DNA from: Cryphonectria parasitica EP155
Lineage: Eukaryota; Ascomycota; Sordariomycetes; Diaporthales; Cryphonectriaceae
Assembly: GCF_011745365.1 (NCBI RefSeq)
Contig: NW_024468913.1
Location: forward strand, 2,852,001-2,916,000
Direction: 5' to 3'
DNA: 64,000 nucleotides
Shown here: positions 48,064 through 58,769 of the stretch, piece after piece
How the letters are laid out: every line of letters starts with the position of its first letter
How positions within the stretch are numbered: position 1 is the stretch's first letter
Made by a program: the position numbers and the translations under genes
Notes under the pieces: model-generated
Told to the model about the DNA's origin: nothing
What the model saw: the letters and a program-made list of their open reading frames with translations, nothing else
Databases searched by the model: none

Positions 48064-48590
48064 TGAATTGCCATCTGAATGTCTACGAGGTTTATGATTC
48101 AGGTCGTTATTGTTGTTGCGGTTATCGGTGGTGACTTTCGTGTCCGTTGCCCTCCGCTGGCTGATTTACTTTTTAGATCATGTGTGTATAAAGGAAAAGT
48201 GTGCCAATTTGTTTGGGTTTGTATATTTGTGGAAGATGCATGAACAAAACCTAAGATTCTCAGGAGATAGTTACTTGTTACACTGAACTATTATAATATA
48301 TACAAGACCTTCCACACCACCTCTTACTGTGTCTCAAAAAGCCCTAGTTGCACCCACGCACAGCCTTCTTCTTTTTCTCGCAAAGACCACGAGCCGTCGC
48401 CGTCTGAGATTGTGGCGTTTCTAAGTGGTAAAGGTTCTACAAATTCGACAAACGACACGGAGTAGGCGGGGCAGTCAGCTTAGAGGCGTGATTCATGTGC
48501 TTGCAGCCCCTTCAGGAAGGATGAACCACACAACATGTGGATCGCGTTTCAGCATGCGAGGTCAGCTGAGGGAGGGAAGAAAACATCACA

Positions 48591-48624
<34 letters not shown>

Positions 48625-49343
48625 CAACAGGCTATGATAGACAAAAAAGAACTCCATGATGAGCATGAAAACATGATGAAGGGTTGTTTGGAGAGCATCA
48701 TGGCCTGTACATACTATTGATATTCTGTCCTGCAAGTACTCTACTTTTTCAAGCAGAGAGGGAGGACCTGCATCCAGCAGGCAACCAATCACAGCGCAAG
48801 CCTTGAAGGCAGGGATTCCGAATCGGGAAGGTTTTTTTCTTCTTTCATGGTTTTCCAACCAAACCTGTTATTGATCCGAAACAACACGGCTGCTTCTGGA
48901 AATTTACAATATCGATCTGAATCCTCTATCGAGATGGAAGACTATGTGGGGTCCGGGAAGGGGAGAGAAAAGGCGATGTAGGTTGTGAGTGGAAAGAAGA
49001 GGTCGATAGATGATGGGTCAAGCAAGTGAGTTTACTCACTTTATCGATGGCACTTCTTGAATCGTGAATGCAAGTTACATAAACACCGATAAGCTTTTTT
49101 GGAACATCTTTGATATTTCCTAGATGGAGATGATATATATATGTGAAGAAATTTGAGAATAGGTAAATAGACCAAGAAGTCAAGTGGGAAAAAAGAAACA
49201 TATACAGATGCTTGGCTCCATGACCAATCCAAAAAGGTTAAAAAGACGCCTGACTCTCTCTCTCTACCAAAAGTCTTTGGGGATATCATCTCACAGGCTC
49301 TTCCTCTATAAATACAACAAACAATTTCCTCCCTTTGGACATC
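48064..49343. other. Convergent intergenic region
   Basis: About 1.3 kb between two genes that face each other, so it should contain two 3' UTRs and no promoter. It contains a 32-bp poly-T. No coding frame is convincing. Confidence 0.55.
48593..48624. repeat. Poly-T run of 32 bp
   Basis: An uninterrupted run of 32 T on the plus strand, the longest homopolymer in the window. It could be slippage-derived or the A-tail of an old retroposed copy read from the minus strand; I see no target-site duplication. Confidence 0.95.
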
Positions 49344-51017
49344 CTACGACGAGGTATCCTTGGCAGCCCAGCCCAGCCGGCTGTTCCCAGAGTCAAAGAC
49401 CACCAGCGCGGCCTTGAGAGCGATATCACCAAAGATAGCCATGCCGATGCCGCTGTCGCTCTGGATGCCGCCGTAGCACTGCGACGAGCCCGTGCTGATG
49501 GGCTCGAAGTTGATGTAGCTGCCTGGCACGGTGATCTCGCCGTCGCCGACGCCAAAGGTGAAGTCGGGCAGATCGGCGGAGCAAGAGAAGATGTAGCCAC
49601 CCTCCTCCTCGCTATCCGTCGCGCCGCTCACCTGGGCATAGTAGGCAGAGACGACGGTGTCGGGGAGCATGAGCAGCGTCGTGCCCGTGTCCGCGATGCC
49701 GGTAATAGCGGTGTCGGCGCGCGTGACGGTGAGGCCTGCCGGGGTAGTCTTGGTCGCCCGCCTCGACTTCTTGAACCAGGAGGAGATGTCAGAGGAAGAG
49801 TCGTCATCTGCGCCGGTGAGCTCGTCAAAGATTCCCTCGAATCCGGACGAGTCGTAGCTGCCCCCGTCGCCGAAGCCTCCAGAACCAGAGTCGCCGCCAA
49901 AGCCTCCGTCGCCAAAGCCTCCACCAGTGGAGCTTCCGCCAGTGGAACCTCCGCCAGTGGTACTTCCGCCACCGTAGGGGTTGCTGCTCCCCGAGGATCC
50001 GGTGGCGGAGGACCCAGACGAGGCTGTGACGGTGTTGGCGGCGGCGGCAGTGGTGGGGGTGGCGGCAACGGAGCTGCTGCCCGAGCCGGAGCTCGAGGAC
50101 GTGCTCGTGCCCACGGTGTAGCCACTGGCGGCGAAGGTCCAGAAGCCACCGTACTCGCCGCTGGTGATCAGGTCGGCATAGTAGACAGTGCCGGTGTGGG
50201 CCGAGGCGTCGATGTAGCCAAAGTTGTAGGAGCCCGTGGTCTCATGCTTCAAGTCGGCAGTGAAGAGCGGGGACTCGAGGCTGGACTTGATGTTGTCGAA
50301 CCACGTCTGCTGGGGCGTGGGCTCGACGGTGTTGATGGAGCTCATGGCGAGGCCCACAAGGCCGCTGATGGCCGTGTCCTCGGTGAATTCGGCGCTCACC
50401 GTCGTGGCGACCTCGACGGCCTGGCTGCTCACCGTCAGATTGCCGATGGTGACGGTGTCCTTGTAGACAGTCCCGCTGGAGGAGCTGCCGTCTCCGTAGC
50501 TGATGGACCAGGTGGAGCCGTCCATCTTGGTGGCAGACGTGCTGCTGCTCGCGTCGTACGTCTTGTGGCCCGAGGTCCCCGAGCTGGACGAGCTCATGAC
50601 CCACAGGTCCGAGGAGCCTGTGTCAAAGTCCATCGGGAGAGTCTGCGCCGGCGTACCAACGGAGATGGTGGCCACCCACTCGGTGTCGTCGTCCGAAGAT
50701 GTGGCCGCCACGGTTCCCTCTTCCGTCCCACGCTTCTTGGAAGCCGCCGCCAGGGTGATCCTGTCCACGACGCTCTGGACGCTGGTGGGGAGTGTGCCTC
50801 CATACTTGCGGAGCGCCTTGGCGCGAGCCAGGGCCGGGTGCGCCAGGTTGCTGCGCCGCTTGGGGTTGTGGACGACGGGGACAGAGAGCCTGTGTCCTGG
50901 TGCCCGTGCCTGCGCGTGCTGTTGTGGCTGAACCAGATCCATCCTCTGGGGAAGGGCAGAGGCGAGCTCGGCACTGGCGGCCAAGAGCGTCACCAGCCAA
51001 GAACCAAAGGTCTGCAT
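49344..51017 (-). CDS. Secreted pepsin-like aspartic protease with large insertion
   Basis: Extracellular acid protease of family A1, related to endothiapepsin and penicillopepsin. Single exon, 557 residues, against about 390-430 usual. Residues 1-21 are a signal peptide; a propeptide runs to a Kex2-type site (SKKR, ~93-96). The N-lobe carries the catalytic DTGSSD (Asp132) and the flap Tyr in SISYGDGSS (174). The C-lobe carries the second catalytic DTGTT (Asp443) and a single Cys pair (SCSAD and SQCYGG). Between SGYTVGTST (~303) and TRADTAITGIAD (~440) lie about 130 extra residues, Ser/Gly/Thr-rich with GGGSTGG and GFGDGG repeats, ending in acidic residues and KKSRR (416-420). This falls where relatives have only a few residues. 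The insertion keeps the frame and has no good branch site, so I treat it as coding. Confidence 0.88.
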   Translation of the reverse strand: MQTFGSWLVTLLAASAELASALPQRMDLVQPQQHAQARAPGHRLSVPVVHNPKRRSNLAHPALARAKALRKYGGTLPTSVQSVVDRITLAAASKKRGTEEGTVAATSSDDDTEWVATISVGTPAQTLPMDFDTGSSDLWVMSSSSSGTSGHKTYDASSSTSATKMDGSTWSISYGDGSSSSGTVYKDTVTIGNLTVSSQAVEVATTVSAEFTEDTAISGLVGLAMSSINTVEPTPQQTWFDNIKSSLESPLFTADLKHETTGSYNFGYIDASAHTGTVYYADLITSGEYGGFWTFAASGYTVGTSTSSSSGSGSSSVAATPTTAAAANTVTASSGSSATGSSGSSNPYGGGSTTGGGSTGGSSTGGGFGDGGFGGDSGSGGFGDGGSYDSSGFEGIFDELTGADDDSSSDISSWFKKSRRATKTTPAGLTVTRADTAITGIADTGTTLLMLPDTVVSAYYAQVSGATDSEEEGGYIFSCSADLPDFTFGVGDGEITVPGSYINFEPISTGSSQCYGGIQSDSGIGMAIFGDIALKAALVVFDSGNSRLGWAAKDTSS

Positions 51018-52468
51018 CTTGGAGGGATAAGTAGAAGAAGTAGGAATGTGTGTCTATGTTCAGACGAGGGAGGTGATAAGAGAGATGTGAAAGAAGGGAA
51101 AGTAGTGGGTGTGATAAAAACGAAAGAATGGGAGTTTACCACCGGGGCAAGATAGATACTTGAAGAAGAGAAGAAAAGAAGCAAGGCGACAGGAAAGCAG
51201 CCTGATGTTCCAGAGGGACAATGGAGATCTGCACAGAAAAAAGCGAGAGAGGGAAGAAAAAGAAAAAGAGGGCCTGCGTGAAGTGTTATAGCTGAAATTG
51301 GATCATTGAATTAGCCCTCAAAAACTGTTTGTATGGACCTGTCCACGTCCACAGCCATGGTTGGTCCGAATATCCGTCCGTGTAAATGAGTACCGGGGAT
51401 TTGAACATCGAAACACCCTGGGATGAGGTCACCAGGACATGGACGATCCCAGACTTGACCGTCAGGACTGGTCGACATATCAAGTGGGACCCGCTGCCAG
51501 ATGGTGGAGGCTGGGACATGGACTCCTCCTCGTCCTCGTCGTCCTCCTCCTGAGCCAGCGAAGCAGACCAGGGCCTCCTTCCTCCCCCCCCCCCCCCCAC
51601 CTCCCATCTCATCCGTTTAAGCGGCAGTTGTCACTCCTGCAAATAGGTAAGGGGACGAAAACGCGTCCCAGCGTCAATGCAAACAGGCTCCTGGCCTATG
51701 GATTGGTGGGACTGGTGTGTGTGGTGACAATTTGTTCAGGCCGCAGCGCCACCTCCACCAGCCCACCACTGTTTTTGCGTGGTTTGTCGACCACTGCTTG
51801 ATCCGAACGGTTGGTGGTCCTGCCTCATCTCCGGGTCGCAGGACGGCGCCAACGAGAATCGATTGGCCAGCACGGCTAGCTCGGACGAGGGTCAATTCAT
51901 GCGGCTCCCACCTCAGCGCCCCCTTTGGACACGCCCACGCCACTGAACCCCCTGCAGATCCTGAAGCGATCGGCAGCTAGGTGCCGCGCACCAGGGGGCG
52001 AGGAGGGGCGCATAGTAGGAAAACAAGCTTATACACCCCTGCTTCTTGGCGGCTAGGCGTTTTGTTTGATATTGACAGGATGAACCAAAAAAACAAAACG
52101 AAAAAAAGGGGGCCATCGAAAAAGTCGTCGAGTGATCGATAGGCTGTGTCAAGGTGGTTCTTGCCTCATCCGAACAATCATGACGAAACGAATCATGCTG
52201 GGAAGGCGAGATCAGTCCCAATTGGGCTTGCTCTGTTCAACTTTCCATATATCTGCGACATCCTCCCTTGGTCTCCCCTGGTGGCGGAGCTTTAATAGGC
52301 AGTCGCGTCCTGCTGTAGCACGTGTAGGCATCATCGCACACAGAGAGCTTGCTCTTTTACATTGATAGAAACCATGGTTGCGGGCTAACTCCCCATGTTT
52401 GACTCGGCTGCCTCTTGGGACCTGTCGTGCCACATAAATATCTCCGAGCATCTGCCAAGCCTCCTTCC
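51018..52468. other. Upstream region of the aspartic protease gene
   Basis: About 1.45 kb between the protease gene's start and the 3' end of the acetyltransferase gene. It is A/G-rich directly upstream of the protease (51.05-51.28 kb), consistent with a C/T-rich leader on the minus strand, and has a poly-C at about 51587. I see no gene. Confidence 0.55.
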
Positions 52469-53353
52469 TCACCGAGGTCTTTGGGGCACATGTAATACCT
52501 GCACAAGTTCGATGGTGGCCCGGCCCTGGTCCTCCTTGTCCTGTCTGTACGGGGTGAAGCCCATCTTCTCATACCAAGATCTGGCACCGCTGTTCTCGGC
52601 GTAGACAACCACAGTAAGGACAACAAGACAGTCACCACTACCCTGTAATGCCGCCTCCGCCAGGGCATGCTGCCTCGCTGTGCTCATCACTGCGGCTGCG
52701 ATGCCGCAACGGCGGGCCTGCGGCAGGGTGAAGACGCCATTGAGCTCCCAGTGCAGCAGCTGCCCAGGAGGCAGGGTTTGGCCAGCGAGGTTGAGCGCCG
52801 ACCTCAGCTCTTCAGAGACAGGGTCTGGCCCGACCAGAGTGATGGAAGAGAGGATGCTTCGGGTCGTGTCCTCCTCGCGGGCCACAAAGGTGCTGGCCTG
52901 AGGGTTGAGCAGCCGGTCTCGCCACCGTCCCTCGTCGAAGGCTTCTTCACGGCTCAGCGTCGAGCCGAAGGCTGCAGAAAGAAACGTGAGCCGGTATCCA
53001 CACGAAGCTTGTTTGCTCACTACCTAGGATCGTCCATCCCATGTAAAAGTCCATCCCATGTATGTTTTGTTTGGTTTATACTTGGCAGCAAGTGAAGGGG
53101 CAGTGGTAGTGGTGGTGGTGCTGGGGGTGGATACTACCACAGCAGGTCGGTCCGTGGGGCACGAGTCCTCTTGCCGCTGTGGTGGGGCCTTGCTTGGTTC
53201 ATGGTGATGATGAGATCAAACCAAGACACTGGACGGGACTGACTCACCTGAGGGGTCGCGTTCAAGTGACAACAACCTGAACGGTTTGTATTGCTGCAAA
53301 TAAAAGGCAATGCCAGCTTCGTCCTTTGCAATACGTTCAACGGTCCAACCCAT
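52469..53353 (-). CDS. GNAT-family N-acetyltransferase
   Basis: Acetyl-CoA-dependent acetyltransferase of unknown substrate. Two exons (53353-53248, 52971-52469) give 202 residues; the intron of 276 nt is the longest in the window. Spliced, the N-terminus reads MGWTVERIAKDEAG... then SLERDPSAFGST, matching the usual GNAT motif before the first helix (REEAFDEGRWRDRL). Strands beta4-beta5 give LLHWELNGVFTLPQ; motif A is QARRCGIAAAVM (~120-131), a recognisable R-x-x-G-x-A acetyl-CoA loop with Cys in place of the usual Gly or Lys. The motif B region is LTVVVYAENSGARSWYEKMGF, containing the classical N..A...YEK.GF. It ends at residue 202 with PQRPR. No neighbour hints at a substrate. Confidence 0.88.
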
Positions 53354-55951
53354 TGTCAACGAGACTTGTTTTCCCTTCAGCTATTCGTTCTCTGAAAATG
53401 GCTGCTGGCAGGTGGGTCCGCTGCAGTAGTACTACTATAGTACAGTAGCTCCAGTCCACAGTGGATGTCGTATTTTATTCAAACTTGAGGGTAGCAGCTG
53501 TCATAAAATGGGATTATCACGAGTGCTCAATGTCAAGAGACGCAAGCTGAGAAGGCGAGAAATACAGGCCACAGTTACATTCAACGAATCACTTCTTCAG
53601 AGGTCCTTTAAATTGTACGTCCATAGAAGCAGCTGAGCACTATTATGACTCTTGAGAGTGGGGACAAGCAAGAGTCATAGTGTAGTAAGCTACCCTAAGG
53701 GCTTTTTGGAGGATCCAATCTCCCCACCCCCTGCCTTACTCTCAGTGTCCTCTCAGTGATTATATCATTCGGCTTCTCACATACAAGTCTTGGGAATGCT
53801 GCTCCGGCTGATAGTATTGTTTCATTCTCTTTCTCTGTCCTTTATGCTTCTCTCATCCAGCCCTCATCATGCTAACAGGGCCATACTGTGCTCCGGTACG
53901 GTATAAAAGCAGTCACGAAAAAAAGAAAGAAAAAACCATTTAATAGCTGATAAGGTAACCTCTATTGACAGACAGCTTCTATGCGATTTTGTTCACCACC
54001 CCCCCCCCAATAAAACCTTGACCATCAGAATGGCCTTGAGTCTTCAGAATGGTATTCTTAATTATGGCAGTCCTTGAATGCTAAAATGATTTTCCAATAC
54101 CAAAACGGGTTTAAAACAAGGTAGTTGCCTGGGTTAGTAAGTACCTACTTCTGCATTTGTCTGAGTACTCAAGTGTTCAACACTCTTGGTCATTTTACAT
54201 TCAGAACGTCCAAGACAGAAGCCCCTCGGATAGAAGCAGCTTGAAACTGGATTCAAAATCTGCAATGCAAATTATGTCGCTATCGGATTGTTGGCACTGG
54301 CGCTGAGGCACAGCATTACTGTTACCAAAAAGTTCACGATCTCAGCAACGCTCGGTGTCACTATAGATGCACCGGTGCTATCGTTCAGACTTCAGTCTCT
54401 TCGAGACCCAGGCCCTTCATGGAGAGGGCGACATATTCCCCAGTGGTAAAATCTCTGGGGGTATGTGGAAAAGGCATAAAGGCCAGGCTGAGAACGAGCC
54501 AGAAATCAGGGGGGCCAAGGGAGGCTGCCACAAATGTATTGGGAAGTTTTGATAGTCAAGCTCACTCAGGACTGATCTGGCCTTTCCCCAGCACGATCTA
54601 ATTGATAGTCTATTACATTGCGAAGCGGGAGGCCTCGTCCATGGATACCAAATGTGGGAACCAGTTGAGGTGTTGATCTGTTCCTTGTGTCTGTCGGCCC
54701 ATGGCGATGAAGACCTTGAGAACGCAATGTCGTTTCTTTGATATGCAGGTGGACTCCTACTGACGATCGCCCAAGCATGGGCGGCGGGTGCTGATTTCTT
54801 GTTGCAAGGAGAGTTACGGACGGAGGAAGGCAGTGTGAGTGGGAATTATGATCATTATTATCTTCGTTCTTTTCTCGGCTGACTCTGAAACTGATATTTG
54901 ACTGTTGGTACCGGGGGTTGTTATTGAGATGTTCCAGCTGACAGTGGTTGCATTAGAAGCTGCTCGGGTGACAATCTTCCCCACTGTACTTGCTGCCGTG
55001 TCACATTCCGTTGTCCCCTTGTGGTCACCTCGAATACTTGCGCAATGTGACAAGATACACTGGTCACGTACACTTGGGTAGGGCGCATTCCGTCATCTTA
55101 TTACCATCATCGACACGGTCTTTAATGCATTGTACTTCAAATCACCGCACCTTGTTTTGCTCTATGTAATCTTTTTCTTTTCTTTCTTTCTTCAAAGACG
55201 ATAAACACCTCCCCCGTTTTCATAGTCAGGATAACAGCCGCACCAGCATCTTCTCGGTCATGGGTCGATGACGGTCCCGCCCGTCCCACAATAGAGCACA
55301 ATGGAGCACAATGGAGCACAGTGGAGCCTGTCGAACCGCCGCGATGCAGCGCTACTTTAGTGCTTGGCAGTGCTTGCATATGCCAGCGGTAAAACAAGCA
55401 TAGTGAGTAAATACATACATTCATACTGCAGATAGTACTTACATGGTACAATGTATTGTGTTGTGGCTGACACGGTCCGGCTGATGCTGCAAATGATGAG
55501 TTCTCACCCGCCCATGTGCAGGCGGTCAGCCCTTGTGGCCCGGCACCCTTCGTTGCAGCTCGCCCCTGCCCTCAGCTGTGCCTGCCTTTCTACTCTTGTG
55601 TTACTATAGTTCAGGACGGGTCACAATGGAGTGTCACATTTACCAGGCATGGGGCTCCGGTCAGTGCAGTCAGTCGAAGGGGGGGACCGCGCTACTCAGC
55701 CCTATCACAGAAGAGGCCACCCAGGCTGTGACCTGCAGGTCTGCGGCACAATGTCTGGGCGCGGCTGTTGTCGTGGTTGTTGTTGCTATGGCCTTGCTCC
55801 TCCATCTATGATTTGCGCCTCTTCCCCTCTCACACTCCGACCTCCTCTGCCTACCTCTCCCCCTCTCTGTATTTCCTTGGGTAATTTGGCCACACGCATG
55901 ACATTGTAGACCTCATCTTCTTGATCAAAATTTCCTCTGCCCGCCCCCGCC
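53354..55951. other. Intergenic region, A/T-rich in its left half
   Basis: About 2.6 kb between divergent genes (acetyltransferase on minus, CorA-like on plus). The stretch 53.4-54.4 kb is noticeably richer in A/T than its surroundings and has no frame over about 60 codons, but I recognise no transposon in it. The right end (55.8-55.95 kb) is a C/T-rich leader. Confidence 0.5.
55291..55327. repeat. Tandem repeat of a 10-bp unit (ATGGAGCACA)
   Basis: Three near-perfect tandem copies of the 10-bp unit plus part of a fourth, in an intergenic region. Confidence 0.85.
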
Positions 55952-58265
55952 ATGGCCGCCGCCCCAGAGCATTCCGCGCCCGTGAGAGCAGACCCACAAG
56001 ATGACGACCCCTTGAGTGCCAAGGACATCCTGTCGGAACTGTTCGCTCGGTTCCGCAACTTTGACGATAAGCAGGCATACGGATCACTTCTGGACCAAGC
56101 CCTCAGCGCGCAGACTGAAAACTTCGCTGTCCGCTTTGGCCTTGAGACGGCGGACATCGCCATCGACCTGAAGGAGCGGGAACTGAAAGCCCTCCTGCAG
56201 GTGCAGGCAGACAAGAAAGATGACAAGGTGACCTGGATGTGAGTGCGCCATCATCACTATCTCCACAACAACCTCCACAGACAACCTTCTCAAGCCGCAG
56301 TTCCGTTCAGGAGATGAGACTTCTCTCTAACCGAGTCAAAATATCTGGCAGTAACATCTGGTCCCCTGGCAATAACCTTAAGATCGTGGATGCAATTGCG
56401 GCCAAGTACAAATTCTCCACGCGCCTGAAGGAGACCATTGCGGGTTGGGACGGGGCTCGGAGGCTGGTCGCCCGGAGCCTGGCCGCGAGCGGCCAGGCCA
56501 GAAAGCAAACCCATGCGTCCTTGAGAGGTACAGACATCGGCATGCCCAAGCCCAAACTACGGCCGACATTCCGCAAGCATGTAGATCCGGAGAAGGGTCC
56601 GGACCACCACGAAGCCAGCAAGCACGCTGTTGGCCCGCGGGCCGACAAGAGACAGCTCCATGAGGATGATCTTGACATGTACAGGTTGCTGCAGACTCAG
56701 TACAACTACACCACAATCGATCATGGCCCTAGCTGTGAGCTGACCCCGGATGAAGATCCCCTTTTGTGGCCAGGCAAGGAAGATCTAACGCCCAATTTAA
56801 ATTTAGTCATCTGCATAGGAGCAAACTGGCTCCACCACCGTCCAAGGCCAGACCAAGACAGAGATGGGCCTGACGACATCTATAAAGACCCTGATTCCTT
56901 TGTGCCTCCAAAGCATTGGGCATGGTACATCCTGACGAACGAGGGTAAGCCAGCTCCTCCTTGGCCGTCTCCAGAAGGGATGACAGGTTGTTGACCAAAA
57001 GCAAGGCACCGTGATATCAATACACGAGTATCCCAATTATGAGAATGGGAACGATGCCGACGCGCAGGAGCAGCGGGACAAGGAGCTGTCCAACATGCGG
57101 AAGAACACGAAAGACCTCTTACATCAACTGTCCAAAGAAGGCATATTGGCATACCAAAGCAGGGTGTCCGCCCGGAAGGGTGTCAGATCTGACCTGGAAT
57201 CTGCAAACCAGCCTCAAGGCGGGCCCCTTCCGTCAGCCAGAACCACATACCTGGAGTCATCTCTGACCGTCGACGCCTCGGCAAATTTGTTCTATTATCT
57301 TTTCGAGGACTACACTGCAGCTACTTCTATTCTTTCAGAATCTAGTCGTGTCCTGGCAAAAGTGGTGAGTTTGGGACCTTTCCCGACGTAGAGCAGCAGC
57401 CTCTCCTTTGAGATGACGAGAAAACTGACCAAATATCCCACCAGACCCATGATGTACTTCACATAACAGTAAGCACTTTCTGAACCCTCTTACTGTCTCG
57501 TCTTGTGAGCTCTCGATTGACCGCCCCAAACAGGACAGAAAGAACAAGGACAAAGACAGCTCTGACATCATCAAGCTCCTTTACGCCCGGAGCAAAGACC
57601 TACGCCAGCTCAAACACCTCTTCATAAGCTACGAGAACCTCATCAAGGGCATCATGGCGCTCGGGACCGACACGTTTAGCGATGATAAGGACTTCGCCGC
57701 ACTGGTCTCCTCGGCGACGAGCCTCCCGGCGGCTGGCGGGCCGGCACGGGGTGTCAAGCTGAGCCAGAAGGCGTTTGACCGCTTCGACCGGCTCAGCATT
57801 CGCATGCGCCTGCTCATGCTCGACACCATCGATGAGTACCTCGCCGAGAAGGCCTCGCTGAGCGACACCTACTTCAACCTCATGAGCCAGAAGGACTCGC
57901 AGGCCACCAGCAAGCTGAACAGGAGCGCCTCGCTGCTCGCCAAGCTGTCCGTCTTCTTCTTGCCCATCAGCTTCATGACAAGCTACTTCTCCGTGCAGAT
58001 CCCTGACCTGACCAACAACTACACGGGCGCGACATACTGGATCTGCTTCGCAGTGGTTGCGGCCATGTCGTTCCTGAGCTTGTTTTTCTTCTCGAGGCTG
58101 TTGATGTTTGTCAGCGACGTTCTGGACGAGAAAGTAGCTGCTGCCCAAGCATGGGTGGGGAGGGGGGTGCTGAGGGCTGGTCGTAAGCTCAGAGGGAAAG
58201 AGCCTGCTGCATCGCAGGGCGAGAGTGAAGGAGGGGGGAGTATCAAAGTTTCGGAGGAATCCTAG
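55952..58265 (+). CDS. CorA-like two-helix membrane protein lacking the GMN motif
   Basis: Member of the fungal CorA-like family; true CorA proteins carry Mg2+. Five exons (55952-56238, 56352-56944, 57006-57364, 57445-57468, 57534-58265) give 664 residues. Exon 4 is only 24 nt (THDVLHIT). The large cytosolic domain includes VTWINIW at the first splice junction, which I recall from fungal relatives, WAWYILTNEGTVISIHE, and long helices with RLSIRMRLLMLDTIDEYL just before the membrane. Two helices lie at ~556-574 and ~589-613. The usual Gly-Met-Asn after helix 1 is absent; the chain reads FMTSYFSVQ instead. The first intron acceptor was fixed at 56351 because an earlier CCACAG leads to a stop. 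Transport of Mg2+ is therefore uncertain; filamentous fungi have many such divergent members. Confidence 0.85.
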
Positions 58266-58769
58266 AAGAATAACTAATTGCGAGGGATGGCGCTATAGTG
58301 TAATACACACAATGTGTGATCTTTCAAGAACTCCTTGACGAAGGACTGATTGACATAATCATGGGAAAAGATGGAGAGGTGGTTTTCTGATGGACAGTAT
58401 CATGACGGCGTTGGAAGAAGTTTTCATGTCACAAGGGAGCATCTCATGTGTGAACACAGCATGTGTGGATAATAGAACCTAAAGTCGGGCTTGCATCCTA
58501 AAATATGTACAGAAAGCAAATTTTAATGTTGATTCAAATGTCGCTGCCGGCGGTGCCTCTTGTCCCCGTCAAATGAGATGAAACAGAGGCCTCGCAAATT
58601 CTGCCGCTTATATCCAGTCCATATGTAGTTTTTTGTTGTTTTTTTTGTATTAACAAAGTCGTAACATTTCGTGAGGTCATGCCAAACTCGGCCCATTTTG
58701 TTCTTCTGCATGTCCATCCCACATGTTCATTCAGGCTCGGCCCGCGTTTCTTAGCGACGGCCGTCATCA
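58266..58769. other. Convergent intergenic region
   Basis: About 0.5 kb between two genes facing each other, probably both 3' UTRs. I see nothing further. Confidence 0.5.

Noticed and set aside
47268..48074. A 268-codon minus-strand frame opposite the CFEM-like gene
   Set aside because: Low-complexity antisense of the Ser/Thr/Ala stalk.
49720..50110. Reading the aspartic protease insertion as an unrecognised intron
   Set aside because: No well-formed GT donor with a CTAAC-like branch and nearby acceptor flanks it; it is GC-rich, in frame and encodes orderly Gly/Ser repeats. RNA data could still overturn this.
49335..51155. A 606-codon open frame on the plus strand, opposite the aspartic protease gene
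   Set aside because: It is antisense to a well-supported protease with both catalytic motifs. Its Gly/Arg/Val-rich composition has no domain and follows from GC-rich third positions of the real gene.
53400..54400. A/T-rich stretch considered as a RIP-mutated transposon relic
   Set aside because: No terminal repeats, no remnant transposase or reverse-transcriptase motif, and the composition shift is mild.
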